Shown: positions 33,215-43,045, counted from the stretch's first letter. The stretch is 64,000 nt of DNA from Acidimicrobiales bacterium (GCA_020629635.1 JAHDCX010000006.1:1-64000); one strand, 5' to 3'. The notes: generated from the sequence alone by a model not told the origin. A program made the numbers and translations.

Positions 33215-33674
33215 GCGAGGCGCGGCTGCGACGCGGCAGGCCGAGGCACGCCCGAAGCGAGAGCATCGATTGGGCGTACCGTTCGCGCTGGTCGCCGCGG
33301 TGATCGTGTTTGGTTCGCTTCTCGGGAATGTGGTCTTCCAGACCGCGATTCTCCAGACGAGACTCCAACTCGACGACGTCAACGGTCGCCTTGTCGAGGC
33401 ACGCGAGCAGAACCGCCGTCTTCGTCTGACGGTCATGGAACTCGAATCGCCGGACCGGGTCCTTGCGGGGGCGGTGGACGGGCTTGGCATGGTGCGCCCG
33501 GACGCCCGGCGCTACCTGCCCGGCGTCGATCCGACCATCGACAGCATTCGTCAACCCGAGGGAGCAGATCCCTTCGGCCCGGGGCCGCTCCCGGACTTTC
33601 TTCGCGAACCCGAACCCGAGGACGAGACTGCCCGGGTTTCCGATGCGGGCGATGCCACGAACGAGGCGCCCTGA
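33207..33674 (+). CDS. ftsL: FtsL-like cell division protein
   Basis: The 155-residue protein fits FtsL by position and shape. It has a basic cytoplasmic N-terminus (about 1-24), one transmembrane helix (about 25-45, FALVAAVIVFGSLLGNVVF), a short coiled coil (50-80, with heptads in LQLDDVNGRLVEAREQNRRL) and a disordered acidic tail. FtsL joins FtsB and FtsQ at the division site and activates FtsW/FtsI. ATG 33207 has GAGGAA upstream and overlaps rsmH by 8 bases; ATG 33189 is an alternative. The stop overlaps the ftsI start by one base. Confidence 0.8.
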   Translation: MGERGAAATRQAEARPKREHRLGVPFALVAAVIVFGSLLGNVVFQTAILQTRLQLDDVNGRLVEAREQNRRLRLTVMELESPDRVLAGAVDGLGMVRPDARRYLPGVDPTIDSIRQPEGADPFGPGPLPDFLREPEPEDETARVSDAGDATNEAP

Positions 33675-35422
33675 TGGTCGCCACCCGACTCGTGCCGCCG
33701 AAACAGCCCCCACAGCAGAGCCTTGCCGACTGGCGCCTCGTGGTCGCCGCAGGCCTGATGGCGGCGTGCGCCGCGATCATGATCTGGCGACTCGTGTCGC
33801 TGCAGGTGCTCGAGCCAGATCGCTATGTCGAGCACGGTGAGAGCCAACGGGTTGGTTCGCGAGAGCTCGTTGCTCAACGGGGGGCGATCGTGGATCGCCA
33901 CGGGGTCGAGCTCGTTGTTTCGAGTCCGCGCAAGGTGGTGACCGCCGACCCGCGACTCGTCACCGATCCAGCCGGTCTCGCCGAGGCGGTCGTGCGACAT
34001 CTCGGCGGCGACTTCGATCGAACCCTCGAGCTGCTTCAGCGCCCCGGATCCAAGTTCGCCTACCTCGGGCGGCAGCTCGATGACGAGGCCGTCGAGCGAT
34101 TCATGTCCGAAGGTCACGCTGGGGTGTACGTGAGCGAGGAACCGGCGCGCATCACCCCCGCCGGGAGCAACGTCGCCGCAGGGATTCTCGGGCGAACCGA
34201 CATCGACGGCGCCGGCGTCTCCGGCCTCGAGAAGCAGTACGACGACATCCTCCGAGGTACCGAGGGTCGCGTGGTCTTCGAACGCGGTCGAGTCGCCGAC
34301 GAAGGTCGACGAGTGACGATCCCCGACGGCCAGTACGAGCTCATCGCTCCCACGCCGGGAGCCACGCTCACGCTCACGATCGATCGTACGATCCAGTTCG
34401 AAGTCGAACGAGCGCTCACTGCTGCGGTCCAAGAGGCGGGTGCCGAGTCCGGCACCGTCATCATGACCCGCCCTTCCAGCGGAGAGATCCTCGCGATGGC
34501 GACGATCACCCGCGCTGACGGGGCCTTCGGCGTCGGCACGCGCAACCGAGCGGTCACCGACCGCTACGAGCCAGGCTCGATCGCCAAGCCGCTCGCTATC
34601 GCCGCCCTGCTCGAAGAGGGCGAAATCGACCGGAACACGACCGTCGAGACCGTCGAACGTCTCGAGATCTACGATCTCGAGTTCCGTGACGAAGTCCGTT
34701 CTGACAAACACCTCCTCACGACTGCCGACGTGCTGGCCAATTCGTCCAACGTCGGCATGGCGCTGTTGTCGAAACGGCTCGGCGAGGAGCGCATGCACGA
34801 ATATCTCGACGCGTTCGGCATCGGAGAAACCACGCGTCTCGGTTTCCCGGGGGAGACGGCGGGCAACCTTCCCGAACTCGACGATTGGTCGGGCGTTTCC
34901 CTCCCGCAGATGTCGATCGGCTACGAGTTCTCCGCCACGCCACTGCAGATGCTCCGGGCCTACAACGTGCTCGCCAACGACGGCGAGCTCGTCGAACCGC
35001 ACGTCGTCTCGCATGCGGTCGGAGCCGATGGAGAGCTCGACATTCTCAGTCCGCGATCGGCGACGCGCGTGATCTCGGAGTCCACCGCAACCGAAGTGAC
35101 CACGCTGCTCGCCGAGGTGGTCGATCGCGGCACGGGCGTTCTGGCGTCGGTTCCGGGCTACGAGATCGCCGGCAAAACCGGTACCGCGCAGGTGTACCAG
35201 CCGGAGACTGGCTCGTACGCCGACGCCGACGGGAACGTCCACCTGTTGACCTCGTTCGTCGGCTACCTGCCCGCGGCCGATCCTGAGCTCTCGATCATCG
35301 TGATGATCGAGGACCCGGCCGAGGAGAGCTCGGGTGGGCGTCTCGCAGCCCCGCTCTTCGGCGAACTGAGCAATTTCGCGCTCCAGCACCTTCGCATCCC
35401 GCCGGCGAGGGAGGCTCGCTGA
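33674..35422 (+). CDS. ftsI: Division-specific class B penicillin-binding protein (FtsI/PBP3)
   Basis: The 582-residue protein has an N-terminal membrane helix (about 22-40), a pedestal domain (RGAIVDRHGVELVVS, GRTDIDGAGVSGLEKQYDD) and a transpeptidase domain. The domain shows EPGSIAKPL (Ser-x-x-Lys), ANSSNVGM (SxN) and AGKTGTAQVY (KTG). It cross-links septal peptidoglycan as partner of FtsW. No PASTA domains are present. The first motif reads SIAK where FtsI proteins commonly have STFK or SVFK, an acceptable variant. It overlaps murE by one base. Confidence 0.95.
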   Translation: MVATRLVPPKQPPQQSLADWRLVVAAGLMAACAAIMIWRLVSLQVLEPDRYVEHGESQRVGSRELVAQRGAIVDRHGVELVVSSPRKVVTADPRLVTDPAGLAEAVVRHLGGDFDRTLELLQRPGSKFAYLGRQLDDEAVERFMSEGHAGVYVSEEPARITPAGSNVAAGILGRTDIDGAGVSGLEKQYDDILRGTEGRVVFERGRVADEGRRVTIPDGQYELIAPTPGATLTLTIDRTIQFEVERALTAAVQEAGAESGTVIMTRPSSGEILAMATITRADGAFGVGTRNRAVTDRYEPGSIAKPLAIAALLEEGEIDRNTTVETVERLEIYDLEFRDEVRSDKHLLTTADVLANSSNVGMALLSKRLGEERMHEYLDAFGIGETTRLGFPGETAGNLPELDDWSGVSLPQMSIGYEFSATPLQMLRAYNVLANDGELVEPHVVSHAVGADGELDILSPRSATRVISESTATEVTTLLAEVVDRGTGVLASVPGYEIAGKTGTAQVYQPETGSYADADGNVHLLTSFVGYLPAADPELSIIVMIEDPAEESSGGRLAAPLFGELSNFALQHLRIPPAREAR

Positions 35423-36876
35423 TGTCGACGCTGCAGGAACTCCTCGGCAATCTCCGATCCGCCGGCGTGGACGTCGTCGATCGGCCCGACGATCCGGCAG
35501 CGCTCGGGGCCGTCGAGGTCGATTCGGTCACGGCGGACTCGAGAACGGTCGTTGCGGGGTCACTGTTCGTGGCTCGAGCAGGGTCGGTCTTCGACGGTCA
35601 CGAACACATCGACGCCGCGGTCCGGGCGGGTGCTGTCGCCGTCATCGCCGAACGCTCGCTGGTCTGCGCCGTGCCGCTCGTGGTTGTCAACAACTCCTCC
35701 AAGGCACTCGGGGTCGTCGCGTCCGTGCTGGCGGGATCGCCGTCGAACGCCCTCGACGTCGTGGGGGTGACGGGCACCAACGGCAAGACGTCGATCGTGA
35801 CGATGATCGAAACGCTCGCAACCGCGAGCGGCTCCGCTGCTCGTTCGATTGGCACCCTCACCAACTCACTGACGACGCCGGACGCGGTCGCGTTCCAGGC
35901 GCTCCTTGCACAGGCGCAGAAAGAGGGAGCCACGCTCGTTGCCGCTGAGGTGTCCTCGCACGCTCTGGACCAGTTCCGGGTCGCCGGCACGAGGTTCGCC
36001 GTTGCGGTCTTCACCAATCTGACGCAGGACCACCTCGACTACCACGTCGACATGGAGGGCTACTTCGCGGCCAAGGCGATGCTCTTCAGCCGTGAGTACA
36101 CGGATCGAGCGGTGATCGACTGCAGCGACACCTGGGGACGTCGACTCGCAGAGATCGCCAGAGCGCGCGGTGTCGAGGTCCTCGAGGTCGACGGCGCGGC
36201 GCTCGTCGAGTCGGCCAGCTGTACGTCCGAGGGGGCATCGTTCGAGTGGCGCGGGCATCCGATCACCATTCCGGTTTCGGGAGCGTTCAATGTCGTCAAC
36301 GCCGTTCTGGCGGCCGAGGCGTGCGTGGCCATCGGTCGGAGCGTGGAGGACCTCGTCGACGGTCTGGGGAGTCTTCCCCAGGTGCCGGGACGCTTCGAAT
36401 GGATTCGTGAAGGGCAGGATTTCGGCGTGATCGTCGACTATTCCCACACCCCCGCAAGCGTCGAGGCGGCAATCGCGTCGGCCCGAGCGCTCACGGCCGA
36501 CCGCGTCATCGTTGTCTTCGGCGCCGCCGGCGACCGAGACCCCGGCAAACGACCATTGATGGCCCGTGCAGCCGCGGCCGCCGACATCGCGATCGTGACG
36601 TCTGACAATCCACGGTCGGAGGATCCTGCGGCGATCATCGACGACGTCGTGGCCGGATTCGCCGACGCGCCCGCGACCCCCGCGCGAATCGAGGCCATCA
36701 TCGATCGGCGTGACGCGATCCGCTCCGCCGTCGCCGAAGCCCGTCCGGGCGACATCGTCCTGATCGCGGGCAAAGGGCACGAGGACTATCAGATCGTCGG
36801 TGCCGAACGGCTGGACTTCGACGACCGCGTCGAAGCTCGGTCCGCGCTGGCGGACCTCGAGGGGGTTGACTCGTGA
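35422..36876 (+). CDS. murE: UDP-MurNAc-L-Ala-D-Glu:meso-diaminopimelate ligase
   Basis: The 484-residue cytoplasmic Mur ligase adds the third residue of the peptidoglycan stem peptide. GVTGTNGKTSIVTMIE is the ATP loop; ALAQAQKEGATLVAAEVSSHALDQ, FTNLTQDHLDYH (with the carbamylated-Lys region shortly after) and VIVDYSHTPASVEAAI are conserved blocks. SDNPRSEDP is the DNPR motif that selects meso-diaminopimelate, so the wall should be DAP type. Its stop overlaps the GTG of mraY (GTGA). MurF, usually the next gene, is absent. Confidence 0.96.
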   Translation: MSTLQELLGNLRSAGVDVVDRPDDPAALGAVEVDSVTADSRTVVAGSLFVARAGSVFDGHEHIDAAVRAGAVAVIAERSLVCAVPLVVVNNSSKALGVVASVLAGSPSNALDVVGVTGTNGKTSIVTMIETLATASGSAARSIGTLTNSLTTPDAVAFQALLAQAQKEGATLVAAEVSSHALDQFRVAGTRFAVAVFTNLTQDHLDYHVDMEGYFAAKAMLFSREYTDRAVIDCSDTWGRRLAEIARARGVEVLEVDGAALVESASCTSEGASFEWRGHPITIPVSGAFNVVNAVLAAEACVAIGRSVEDLVDGLGSLPQVPGRFEWIREGQDFGVIVDYSHTPASVEAAIASARALTADRVIVVFGAAGDRDPGKRPLMARAAAAADIAIVTSDNPRSEDPAAIIDDVVAGFADAPATPARIEAIIDRRDAIRSAVAEARPGDIVLIAGKGHEDYQIVGAERLDFDDRVEARSALADLEGVDS

Positions 36877-37928
36877 TCCGGCTCCTGATCGCGGCCGCGA
36901 CCTCTGTCGCCGTGTCGATGTTCGGCACCCGCGTCCTCATCGACTTCCTCACTCGCAACCGTTTCGGCCAGCCCATCCGTGAAGACGGCCCAGAGGGTCA
37001 TGCCGTCAAGGCGGGCACGCCGACGATGGGCGGACTCGCCATCGTCGGGGGAGCAGCGATCGGCTACATCGCCGCCGACGTCATTCACTTCTTGGGGTTC
37101 GACACGCCGGCCGTGTTCACCCGTACCGGGCTGATCGTGATGGGAACGATCCTTGCCACGGCCGCGGTGGGGTTCCTCGACGACTGGATCAAGATCTCCC
37201 GTGAGCGGAACCTCGGGCTGAACAAGCGAGCGAAGATCATCGGCCTCGTCACGGTCGCCGTGACCTTTGCGGTGTTGATGGTCACGTTGACCAACGTTCA
37301 CACCGAGTTGAGCTTCGTTCGATGGGATTCGATCGGCTTCGATCTCACCCGAATCGGGTGGTCGATCTGGGCGATCTTCCTGCTCATCGCGACGGCGAAC
37401 GCCGTCAATCTGACCGACGGTCTCGACGGCCTCGCCGCCGGTGCCGCCATCTTGAACTTCGCCGGATTCACCTTCGTGGCGTTCTGGGCGTTTCGCCATC
37501 CCGATGCCTACGACGTGCCGCACGCGCTCGATCTCGCCGTCATCTCGGTCTCCATGCTCGGGGGATGCGTCGGTTTCTTGTGGTGGAATGCCGCGCCCGC
37601 CCAGATCTTCATGGGCGACACCGGCTCGCTCGCCGTCGGTGCCGGTCTTGCCGCGTTGGCGCTGGCCACCAATACACACCTTCTCCTCCCGATCATGGGC
37701 ATGCTCTTCGTCACCGAGACGGTTTCGGTGATCCTCCAGATCCTGGTGTTCCGCTTTCGAGGTGGCCGCCGACTGTTCCGCATGGCGCCGATTCACCATC
37801 ACTTCGAACTGGTCGGGTGGCCCGAGACGCGCGTGATCATCCGATTCTGGCTGTTGTCGGGACTGACGACCGGCGTTGGTATCGGCATCTTCTACTGGGA
37901 CTCGATCCGACAGGGGATCACCGCATGA
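36873..37928 (+). CDS. mraY: Phospho-MurNAc-pentapeptide translocase
   Basis: The 351-residue integral membrane enzyme makes lipid I by joining phospho-MurNAc-pentapeptide to undecaprenyl phosphate. Ten membrane helices are predicted. Motifs include KAGTPTMGGLAIV, GFLDDWIKI (with the Asp-Asp pair), NLTDGLDGLAAG (catalytic Asp), FMGDTGSLAVGAGLA and MAPIHHHFELVGWPE (HHH metal/uridine site). GTG 36873 overlaps the murE stop. The stop overlaps the murD ATG. Confidence 0.97.
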   Translation: MIRLLIAAATSVAVSMFGTRVLIDFLTRNRFGQPIREDGPEGHAVKAGTPTMGGLAIVGGAAIGYIAADVIHFLGFDTPAVFTRTGLIVMGTILATAAVGFLDDWIKISRERNLGLNKRAKIIGLVTVAVTFAVLMVTLTNVHTELSFVRWDSIGFDLTRIGWSIWAIFLLIATANAVNLTDGLDGLAAGAAILNFAGFTFVAFWAFRHPDAYDVPHALDLAVISVSMLGGCVGFLWWNAAPAQIFMGDTGSLAVGAGLAALALATNTHLLLPIMGMLFVTETVSVILQILVFRFRGGRRLFRMAPIHHHFELVGWPETRVIIRFWLLSGLTTGVGIGIFYWDSIRQGITA

Positions 37929-39247
37929 TGGTGCCCGACCGCCACGTCCTCCTCGGCGTCGCTGCGTACGGGAGTGCGGTGGCTCGTGCGCTGCACTCGC
38001 GTGGCCATCACGTCGACCTTGTCGATGACCGGCCGAGCGATGCCGCCCGCTCGCTCGCCGCCGACCTCGGGGTGCCACTGCACAGCGACCTGACCGAAGA
38101 TGAGTGGCGAGCCGCGCTCGGCGGCACGGATTGGTTCCTTCCCTCGCCGGGGATCCCGGAGTCGCATGTCTCGTTCCGGGTCGCTCGTGAGCTCGAGGTT
38201 CCGGTCCGGAGCGAGTTCGACTTGGCGCAGGCGTGGGATGACCGTCCGCGTGCGCTGATCACCGGCACCGACGGCAAGACCTCGGTCACCATGCTCGTCC
38301 AGGCAATGCTGGAGGCGTCTGGCGTTCGCGCCGCAGCCGTCGGCAACACCGAAACCCCGCTCGTCGCGGCGATCGACGATCCCGCCTGGGACGTCTTCGT
38401 GGTCGAGGCGAGCTCATTCCGGCTCGGGCACACCGGCCACATGGACGCCAAGGCCGTCGCGTGGCTCAACTTCGGGCCCGATCATCTCGACGTGCACGAA
38501 GACCTGGCCGCCTACGAACAGGCCAAGGCGCAGATCTTCGACATGGTCGTGGCCGACGGCCGCGCGGTGGTCGTCCGTGGTGAACCCGTCCCGGTGCGCC
38601 ACCTGCCGACCGGTGTGCGATCCCTTCAGGTCGGGCTCGACCCGGACTCGTCGGCGGGGGTCGTCGGGGGGATGCTGATGCTGGACGGTCAGCAACTCGT
38701 GGCCGTGGAGGAGCTGCCACGGCAATTTGATCACGACATCACCAACACGCTCGTTGCCGCCGCACTGGCACTCGAGCTGGGTGGCTCGGTCGACGGCGTT
38801 CGCGACGCCGCTCGCAACCATCGTGTGCTGCCGCATCGAATGGAGCTTGTCGCAGAACTCGATGGCGTCCGATGGTGGAACGACTCCAAGGCGACCGTTC
38901 CGCACGCCGTGGTGACCGCCGTTCGAGCCCTCGATTCGGTCGTGTTGATCGCAGGAGGGCGAAACAAGGACCTCGATCTCGGCGAGCTCTCGCCGGTGCT
39001 CGACACGACCCGAGCCGTCGTCGCGATCGGCGAAGCGGCGCCCGAGCTGGTCGAGGCGCTCGGCGAGACTGTCGTGGTGGCCGAGTCGATGGCTGACGCC
39101 GTCGACCGAGCGCGGCATCTCGCACAGGTCGGCGACGATGTGCTGCTCTCGCCCGGTTGCGCCTCGTTCGACTGGTATTCGACCTACGCCGAGCGTGGCG
39201 ACGACTTTCGCCGCTGTGTTCACGCACTCCTGGAGGCCAACACGTGA
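37925..39247 (+). CDS. murD: UDP-MurNAc-L-alanine:D-glutamate ligase
   Basis: The 440-residue Mur ligase adds D-glutamate to UDP-MurNAc-L-alanine. The ATP loop reads ITGTDGKTSVTML (Asp in place of the usual Asn). VVEASSFRLGHT, LNFGPDHLDVHEDLAAYEQAKAQIF (Mg and carbamyl-Lys region), NTLVAAALALELG, NHRVLPHRMELV, WWNDSKATVPHAV and LLSPGCASFDWYSTYAERGD follow in family order. ATG 37925 overlaps the mraY stop (ATGA-type); a second ATG follows at 37928. The stop overlaps the ftsW start by 4 bases. Confidence 0.95.
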   Translation: MMVPDRHVLLGVAAYGSAVARALHSRGHHVDLVDDRPSDAARSLAADLGVPLHSDLTEDEWRAALGGTDWFLPSPGIPESHVSFRVARELEVPVRSEFDLAQAWDDRPRALITGTDGKTSVTMLVQAMLEASGVRAAAVGNTETPLVAAIDDPAWDVFVVEASSFRLGHTGHMDAKAVAWLNFGPDHLDVHEDLAAYEQAKAQIFDMVVADGRAVVVRGEPVPVRHLPTGVRSLQVGLDPDSSAGVVGGMLMLDGQQLVAVEELPRQFDHDITNTLVAAALALELGGSVDGVRDAARNHRVLPHRMELVAELDGVRWWNDSKATVPHAVVTAVRALDSVVLIAGGRNKDLDLGELSPVLDTTRAVVAIGEAAPELVEALGETVVVAESMADAVDRARHLAQVGDDVLLSPGCASFDWYSTYAERGDDFRRCVHALLEANT

Positions 39248-40494
39248 CGACCACAACCCGCCCGACCCGTCGTCCTGCGGGGGCCGAGCGTCGCGCCTCA
39301 GGCTCTCGGCCGTCTGTCCGCCGAAGCGCAACCGCGGCGCGCGGTGGTCGGCCACCGGTGTCGCGACGTCAGACATCGACGAAAGCGGCGGCCCCGAGTT
39401 CGACGAAGGCGAATCCGGCGAATCTCCTCGCCGGAATCGTGGCGTTCCTCTCGTGCTTCGGGCTCACGATGATCCTGTCCGCGTCGTCGGTCACGCTGCT
39501 CGCCGAGACGGGTTCTGCGTGGGGTGAGTTCCGCAGCCAGGCCATGTGGCTGGGCATCGGATTCGGCGTCTTCATCGCGGCGGCCGTCGTCGACCACCGC
39601 CGTCTGCAGATGATCACGATGCTGTCGCTGATCGGGTCGCTCGTCCTGTTGGTCCTCGTCCTTCTCCCCGGGCTCGGCGTTTCGGTCAACGGCGCGCAAC
39701 GGTGGGTCCGCTTCGGGCCCGTCCAATTCCAGCCCTCCGAGATCGCAAAGCTCGTGCTCGTTCTGTTCGTCGCACACAATCTCGCCCGAACGTCCTCGGT
39801 CGACACCCGAAGGTCACTGCGACCAATCCTGGTCGTGCTGGCGTTCTACGGCGGTTTGATCCTCACCCAGCCCAATCTCGGCACGACGATCATCATCTTT
39901 GCCATCGGGGTCGCAATGCTGTTTGCCGGCGGTGCACGTGTCTGGATCGTCACCACGCTGGTTTCACTGAGCGCGCTCGCAGCGACGGTCCTTGCGCTTG
40001 CTGCGGACTATCGCCGGGATCGGCTCCTTGCGTTTCGTGATCCGTGGAGCGACCCGCTCGATACGACGTATCACACGCTGCAGTCGCTCGTCTCCGTTGC
40101 GAACGGCGGTGTGCGCGGCGTCGGCATCGGGGCGAGTCGAGGCAAGTACGGGTACCTGCCCGAGGCCCACAACGACTTCATCTTTGCGGTCACGGCCGAG
40201 GAGTTCGGTCTCGTCGGGAGCACCGTCGTCGTGTTGCTGTATCTCGCGTTCGGGCTTCTGTCGCTTTGGATCGCTCGTCACGCCGATCGGTACGGCGCGT
40301 TGATCTGCGTTGGCATCGCCACGTGGGTCGTGGCTCAAGCGTTCATCAACATCGGGGGCGTCCTCGGCGCGCTGCCAATCACCGGTGTCCCGTTGCCCTT
40401 CATGTCCGCTGGCGGTTCGGCGCTCGTGGTCACGATGTTCGCTGCCGGGGTCGTGGTGAACATCGGACGCGGGATCGATTGGAACGCTCGATGA
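39244..40494 (+). CDS. ftsW: SEDS-family septal peptidoglycan polymerase FtsW
   Basis: The 416-residue protein has a long basic, disordered N-terminus (1-58) and about ten membrane helices. SEDS signatures are RWVRFGPVQFQPSEIAKLVLVLFVAH split across residues 155-185, LTQPNLGTTIIIFAIG, RDRLLAFRDPW, QSLVSVANGGVRGVGIGASRGKYGYLPEAHNDFIFAVTAEEFG (a block of more than 40 residues) and PFMSAGGSALV near the end. FtsW polymerises lipid II at the septum together with FtsI. GTG 39244 gives a 4-base overlap with murD, and the stop overlaps murG by 4 bases. Confidence 0.96.
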   Translation: MTTTTRPTRRPAGAERRASGSRPSVRRSATAARGGRPPVSRRQTSTKAAAPSSTKANPANLLAGIVAFLSCFGLTMILSASSVTLLAETGSAWGEFRSQAMWLGIGFGVFIAAAVVDHRRLQMITMLSLIGSLVLLVLVLLPGLGVSVNGAQRWVRFGPVQFQPSEIAKLVLVLFVAHNLARTSSVDTRRSLRPILVVLAFYGGLILTQPNLGTTIIIFAIGVAMLFAGGARVWIVTTLVSLSALAATVLALAADYRRDRLLAFRDPWSDPLDTTYHTLQSLVSVANGGVRGVGIGASRGKYGYLPEAHNDFIFAVTAEEFGLVGSTVVVLLYLAFGLLSLWIARHADRYGALICVGIATWVVAQAFINIGGVLGALPITGVPLPFMSAGGSALVVTMFAAGVVVNIGRGIDWNAR

Positions 40495-41627
40495 CTGTCC
40501 GAACCTGGATTGTCGGAGGCGGGACGGCCGGACATGTGCTCCCCGGTCTCGCGATCGGCCGCGCCCTCGTCGAGGCAGGCCATGAGCCATCGTCGATCCA
40601 TTTCGTCGGAAGCGAACGCGGCGTCGAGGCGACGCTCGTGCCCGATGCCGGATTCGAACAGACGCTGCTTCCCGGACGAGGGATCCAGCGACGCCTCACG
40701 ACGGACAACATCGGAGCGGTTGTCGGCCTTCTTCGGGCCTTTTCGACCGCATTTCGGCGCCTTCGTCGGGATCGGCCCGACGTCGTCGTCGCCCTGGGTG
40801 GGTACGCGAGCGTTCCGGCTGGCGTGGCAGCGATCCTGACCCGGACCCCGATCGTGGTTGCCGAGCAGAACGCCGTGCCGGGACTCGCCAACCGGTTGAT
40901 CGGCCGCTTCGCGAAACGATGTGCGGTCAGCTTCGACCGGACTGACCTCCCGCGGGCCGTGTGGACCGGGAACCCGGTGCGAGCGGAGATCCTCGCCGTC
41001 GCGTCACCCGACCCAGTTCGGCGGACGACCGCTCGTCAAACCGTCGGCGTCGACGACGGCACAACCCTGGTCGTGGTCTTCGGCGGTTCCCTCGGGGCAC
41101 GCCGAATCAACAACGCTGTCGTCGACGCCCTCCCCAGCATCGCCGAACGTGAGGCCCTGCACATCCGCCACATCGTGGGACGGCGAGACTACGACGACAT
41201 CATCACTCGTGTACCCGAAGCGGTCGGGAGCGACCGCTACAGCGCCGTCGCGTACGAGCACGACATGGCCGCCATGTACGACGCCGCCGATCTCGTCATT
41301 TGTCGGGCGGGAGCAACGAGTTGCGCCGAACTGGCCGTGACGGGCACTCCGGCGGTGCTGGTGCCGCTCCCTGGCGCGCCGGGCGACCACCAAACGGCAA
41401 ACGCTCGGGGACTCGAGGCTGTGGGTGGGGCCGAGGTCATCGCCGACCACCTTTTCGACGGCGAGCTTCTCGTCGCGACCATCGACCGCCTGGCGTCCGA
41501 CCCCGTCATTCTCTCGGCCATGTCCGAAGCAGCCCGTTCGGTGGCTCGGCCCGACGCCGCTTCCGCTGTTGCCGAACTCGTCGACGCACAGCGACAACAG
41601 ACGATTCGGGAGGGAGCGCCGACATGA
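40491..41627 (+). CDS. murG: UDP-GlcNAc:lipid I N-acetylglucosaminyltransferase
   Basis: The 378-residue GT28 enzyme converts lipid I to lipid II on the inner membrane face. GGGTAGHVLPGLAIGRAL (the glycine-rich acceptor loop), VVALGGYASVPAGVAAIL, EQNAVPGLANRLIGRFAK, TGNPVRAEI, FGGSLGARRINNAV and CRAGATSCAELAVTGTPAVLVPLPGAPGDHQ (donor-binding region) match the family. The start at ATG 40491 overlaps ftsW; the stop overlaps murC by 4 bases. Confidence 0.96.
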   Translation: MTVRTWIVGGGTAGHVLPGLAIGRALVEAGHEPSSIHFVGSERGVEATLVPDAGFEQTLLPGRGIQRRLTTDNIGAVVGLLRAFSTAFRRLRRDRPDVVVALGGYASVPAGVAAILTRTPIVVAEQNAVPGLANRLIGRFAKRCAVSFDRTDLPRAVWTGNPVRAEILAVASPDPVRRTTARQTVGVDDGTTLVVVFGGSLGARRINNAVVDALPSIAEREALHIRHIVGRRDYDDIITRVPEAVGSDRYSAVAYEHDMAAMYDAADLVICRAGATSCAELAVTGTPAVLVPLPGAPGDHQTANARGLEAVGGAEVIADHLFDGELLVATIDRLASDPVILSAMSEAARSVARPDAASAVAELVDAQRQQTIREGAPT

Positions 41628-43045
41628 CGAGAGGACGACCCGACCTCAGCGCGCCGAGCCGGATTCATGTCATTGGCATCGGCGGTGCGGGCATGGGCGC
41701 GATCGCCGAGGTCCTGCTGGGCCTCGGGCACACCGTCACCGGAAGTGACCTTCGCGACTCTGCGCTGCTGGATCGCCTCCGCGGCTTGGGTGCGGATGCT
41801 CGAGTCGGTCACGATCCGTCAAATCTGCGGCTCGCGGACGACCAGTCGGCACCCGACGTGGTCGTGCGGTCGACGGCGATCCCGGATCACAACGCCGAGG
41901 TCGTCGCCGCGTCGGAAATCGGACTCGTCGTCCATGCGCGCCACGAGATCCTCGGTTCGCTCACCCGGCTTCGTCGCCCGGTCGCCATCGCCGGTACACA
42001 CGGCAAGACGACCACGTCGTCCATGCTCGCCGTCATGGCGGTGGAGGCCGAAACCGACCCGAGCTACATCATCGGCGGAGACGTCCACCAGCTCGGGTCC
42101 GGCGCCCGGGCGGGAACAGGGGAGTGGTTCATCGTCGAGGCCGACGAGAGCGACGGCACCTTCCTCGAGCTCGGTCACGAGATCGGGGTCGTCACGAACG
42201 TCGAACCCGACCATCTCGAACACCACGGAGGCGAGGACGAACTTCGTGACGCCTTCCGGCGGTTCGCCGGCCAAGGCCGCGAATCGATCGTGTGCGCCGA
42301 CGATCCTGGGGCGGCCGCACTCGCGTTCGAGCCCGGCGTGGAAACGTACGGCACCTCAGCGGAGGCGACCCACCGAATGGTGGACCTCGAGCGAGGCGCC
42401 GACTCGGTCTCGTTCGTCTTGACCGGCCCCGGGGGTGGTCGAGCTCAGATCTCGCTCCCAATGCCGGGCATGCACAATGCCCGCAACGCTGCCGCGGCTG
42501 CCGTGGCTGCTCGACGGATGGGCATCAGCGACGCCGAGATCGAACAGGGCCTGGCCGCGTTTCGTGGCGTCGGCCGCCGATTCGAGTTCCGTGGTGAGAC
42601 GGCGGGCATCCGATTCGTCGATGACTATGCACACCTGCCGACCGAAGTCGGCGCGGCGATCGACGCGGCTCGAGATCACACGGACGGGCGACTTGTCGGT
42701 GTGTTCCAGCCGCATCGCTACAGCCGTACCCAGGCGCTGGCTGCGGACTTCGAGGGGGCCTTCGATGGTCTTGACGAACTGATTCTCACCGACGTGTACC
42801 CCTCCGGGGAGGCGCCTCGGCCCGGCGTCGACGGGCGTCTGGTCGAGTCGGCGGTTCGGCGCCGAGCCGGCCATCCGACGCTGTCGTATCACGCCGAACG
42901 ATCGTCGCTCGCAGCGTTCGTCGCGGGTCGGCTGCAACCTGGCGACCTGTGTCTCACGCTCGGCGCCGGTGACACGGTGGAACTCCCGGAGGAGATCATC
43001 GCGATCCTCTCGGACGTCTCGCCGTTCGGGGAGCCCCGTTCATGA
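41624..43045 (+). CDS. murC: UDP-N-acetylmuramate:L-alanine ligase
   Basis: The 473-residue Mur ligase adds the first stem-peptide residue, L-alanine. RIHVIGIGGAGMGAIAEVLL (nucleotide-sugar domain), IAGTHGKTTTSSMLAVM (ATP loop), VEADESDGTFLEL, NVEPDHLEHHGG, GMHNARNAAAAAVAARRMG, FRGVGRRFEFRGE, VDDYAHLPTEV and FQPHRYSRTQAL are all in order. It starts at ATG 41624 with GGAGCG upstream, overlapping murG by 4 bases, and ends overlapping murB by 4 bases. Confidence 0.97.
   Translation: MTRGRPDLSAPSRIHVIGIGGAGMGAIAEVLLGLGHTVTGSDLRDSALLDRLRGLGADARVGHDPSNLRLADDQSAPDVVVRSTAIPDHNAEVVAASEIGLVVHARHEILGSLTRLRRPVAIAGTHGKTTTSSMLAVMAVEAETDPSYIIGGDVHQLGSGARAGTGEWFIVEADESDGTFLELGHEIGVVTNVEPDHLEHHGGEDELRDAFRRFAGQGRESIVCADDPGAAALAFEPGVETYGTSAEATHRMVDLERGADSVSFVLTGPGGGRAQISLPMPGMHNARNAAAAAVAARRMGISDAEIEQGLAAFRGVGRRFEFRGETAGIRFVDDYAHLPTEVGAAIDAARDHTDGRLVGVFQPHRYSRTQALAADFEGAFDGLDELILTDVYPSGEAPRPGVDGRLVESAVRRRAGHPTLSYHAERSSLAAFVAGRLQPGDLCLTLGAGDTVELPEEIIAILSDVSPFGEPRS

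Noticed and set aside
33551-35389. 612-codon minus-strand open frame opposite ftsI
   Set aside because: Antisense artefact of high third-position GC; ftsI on the plus strand carries all motifs and overlaps neighbours properly.
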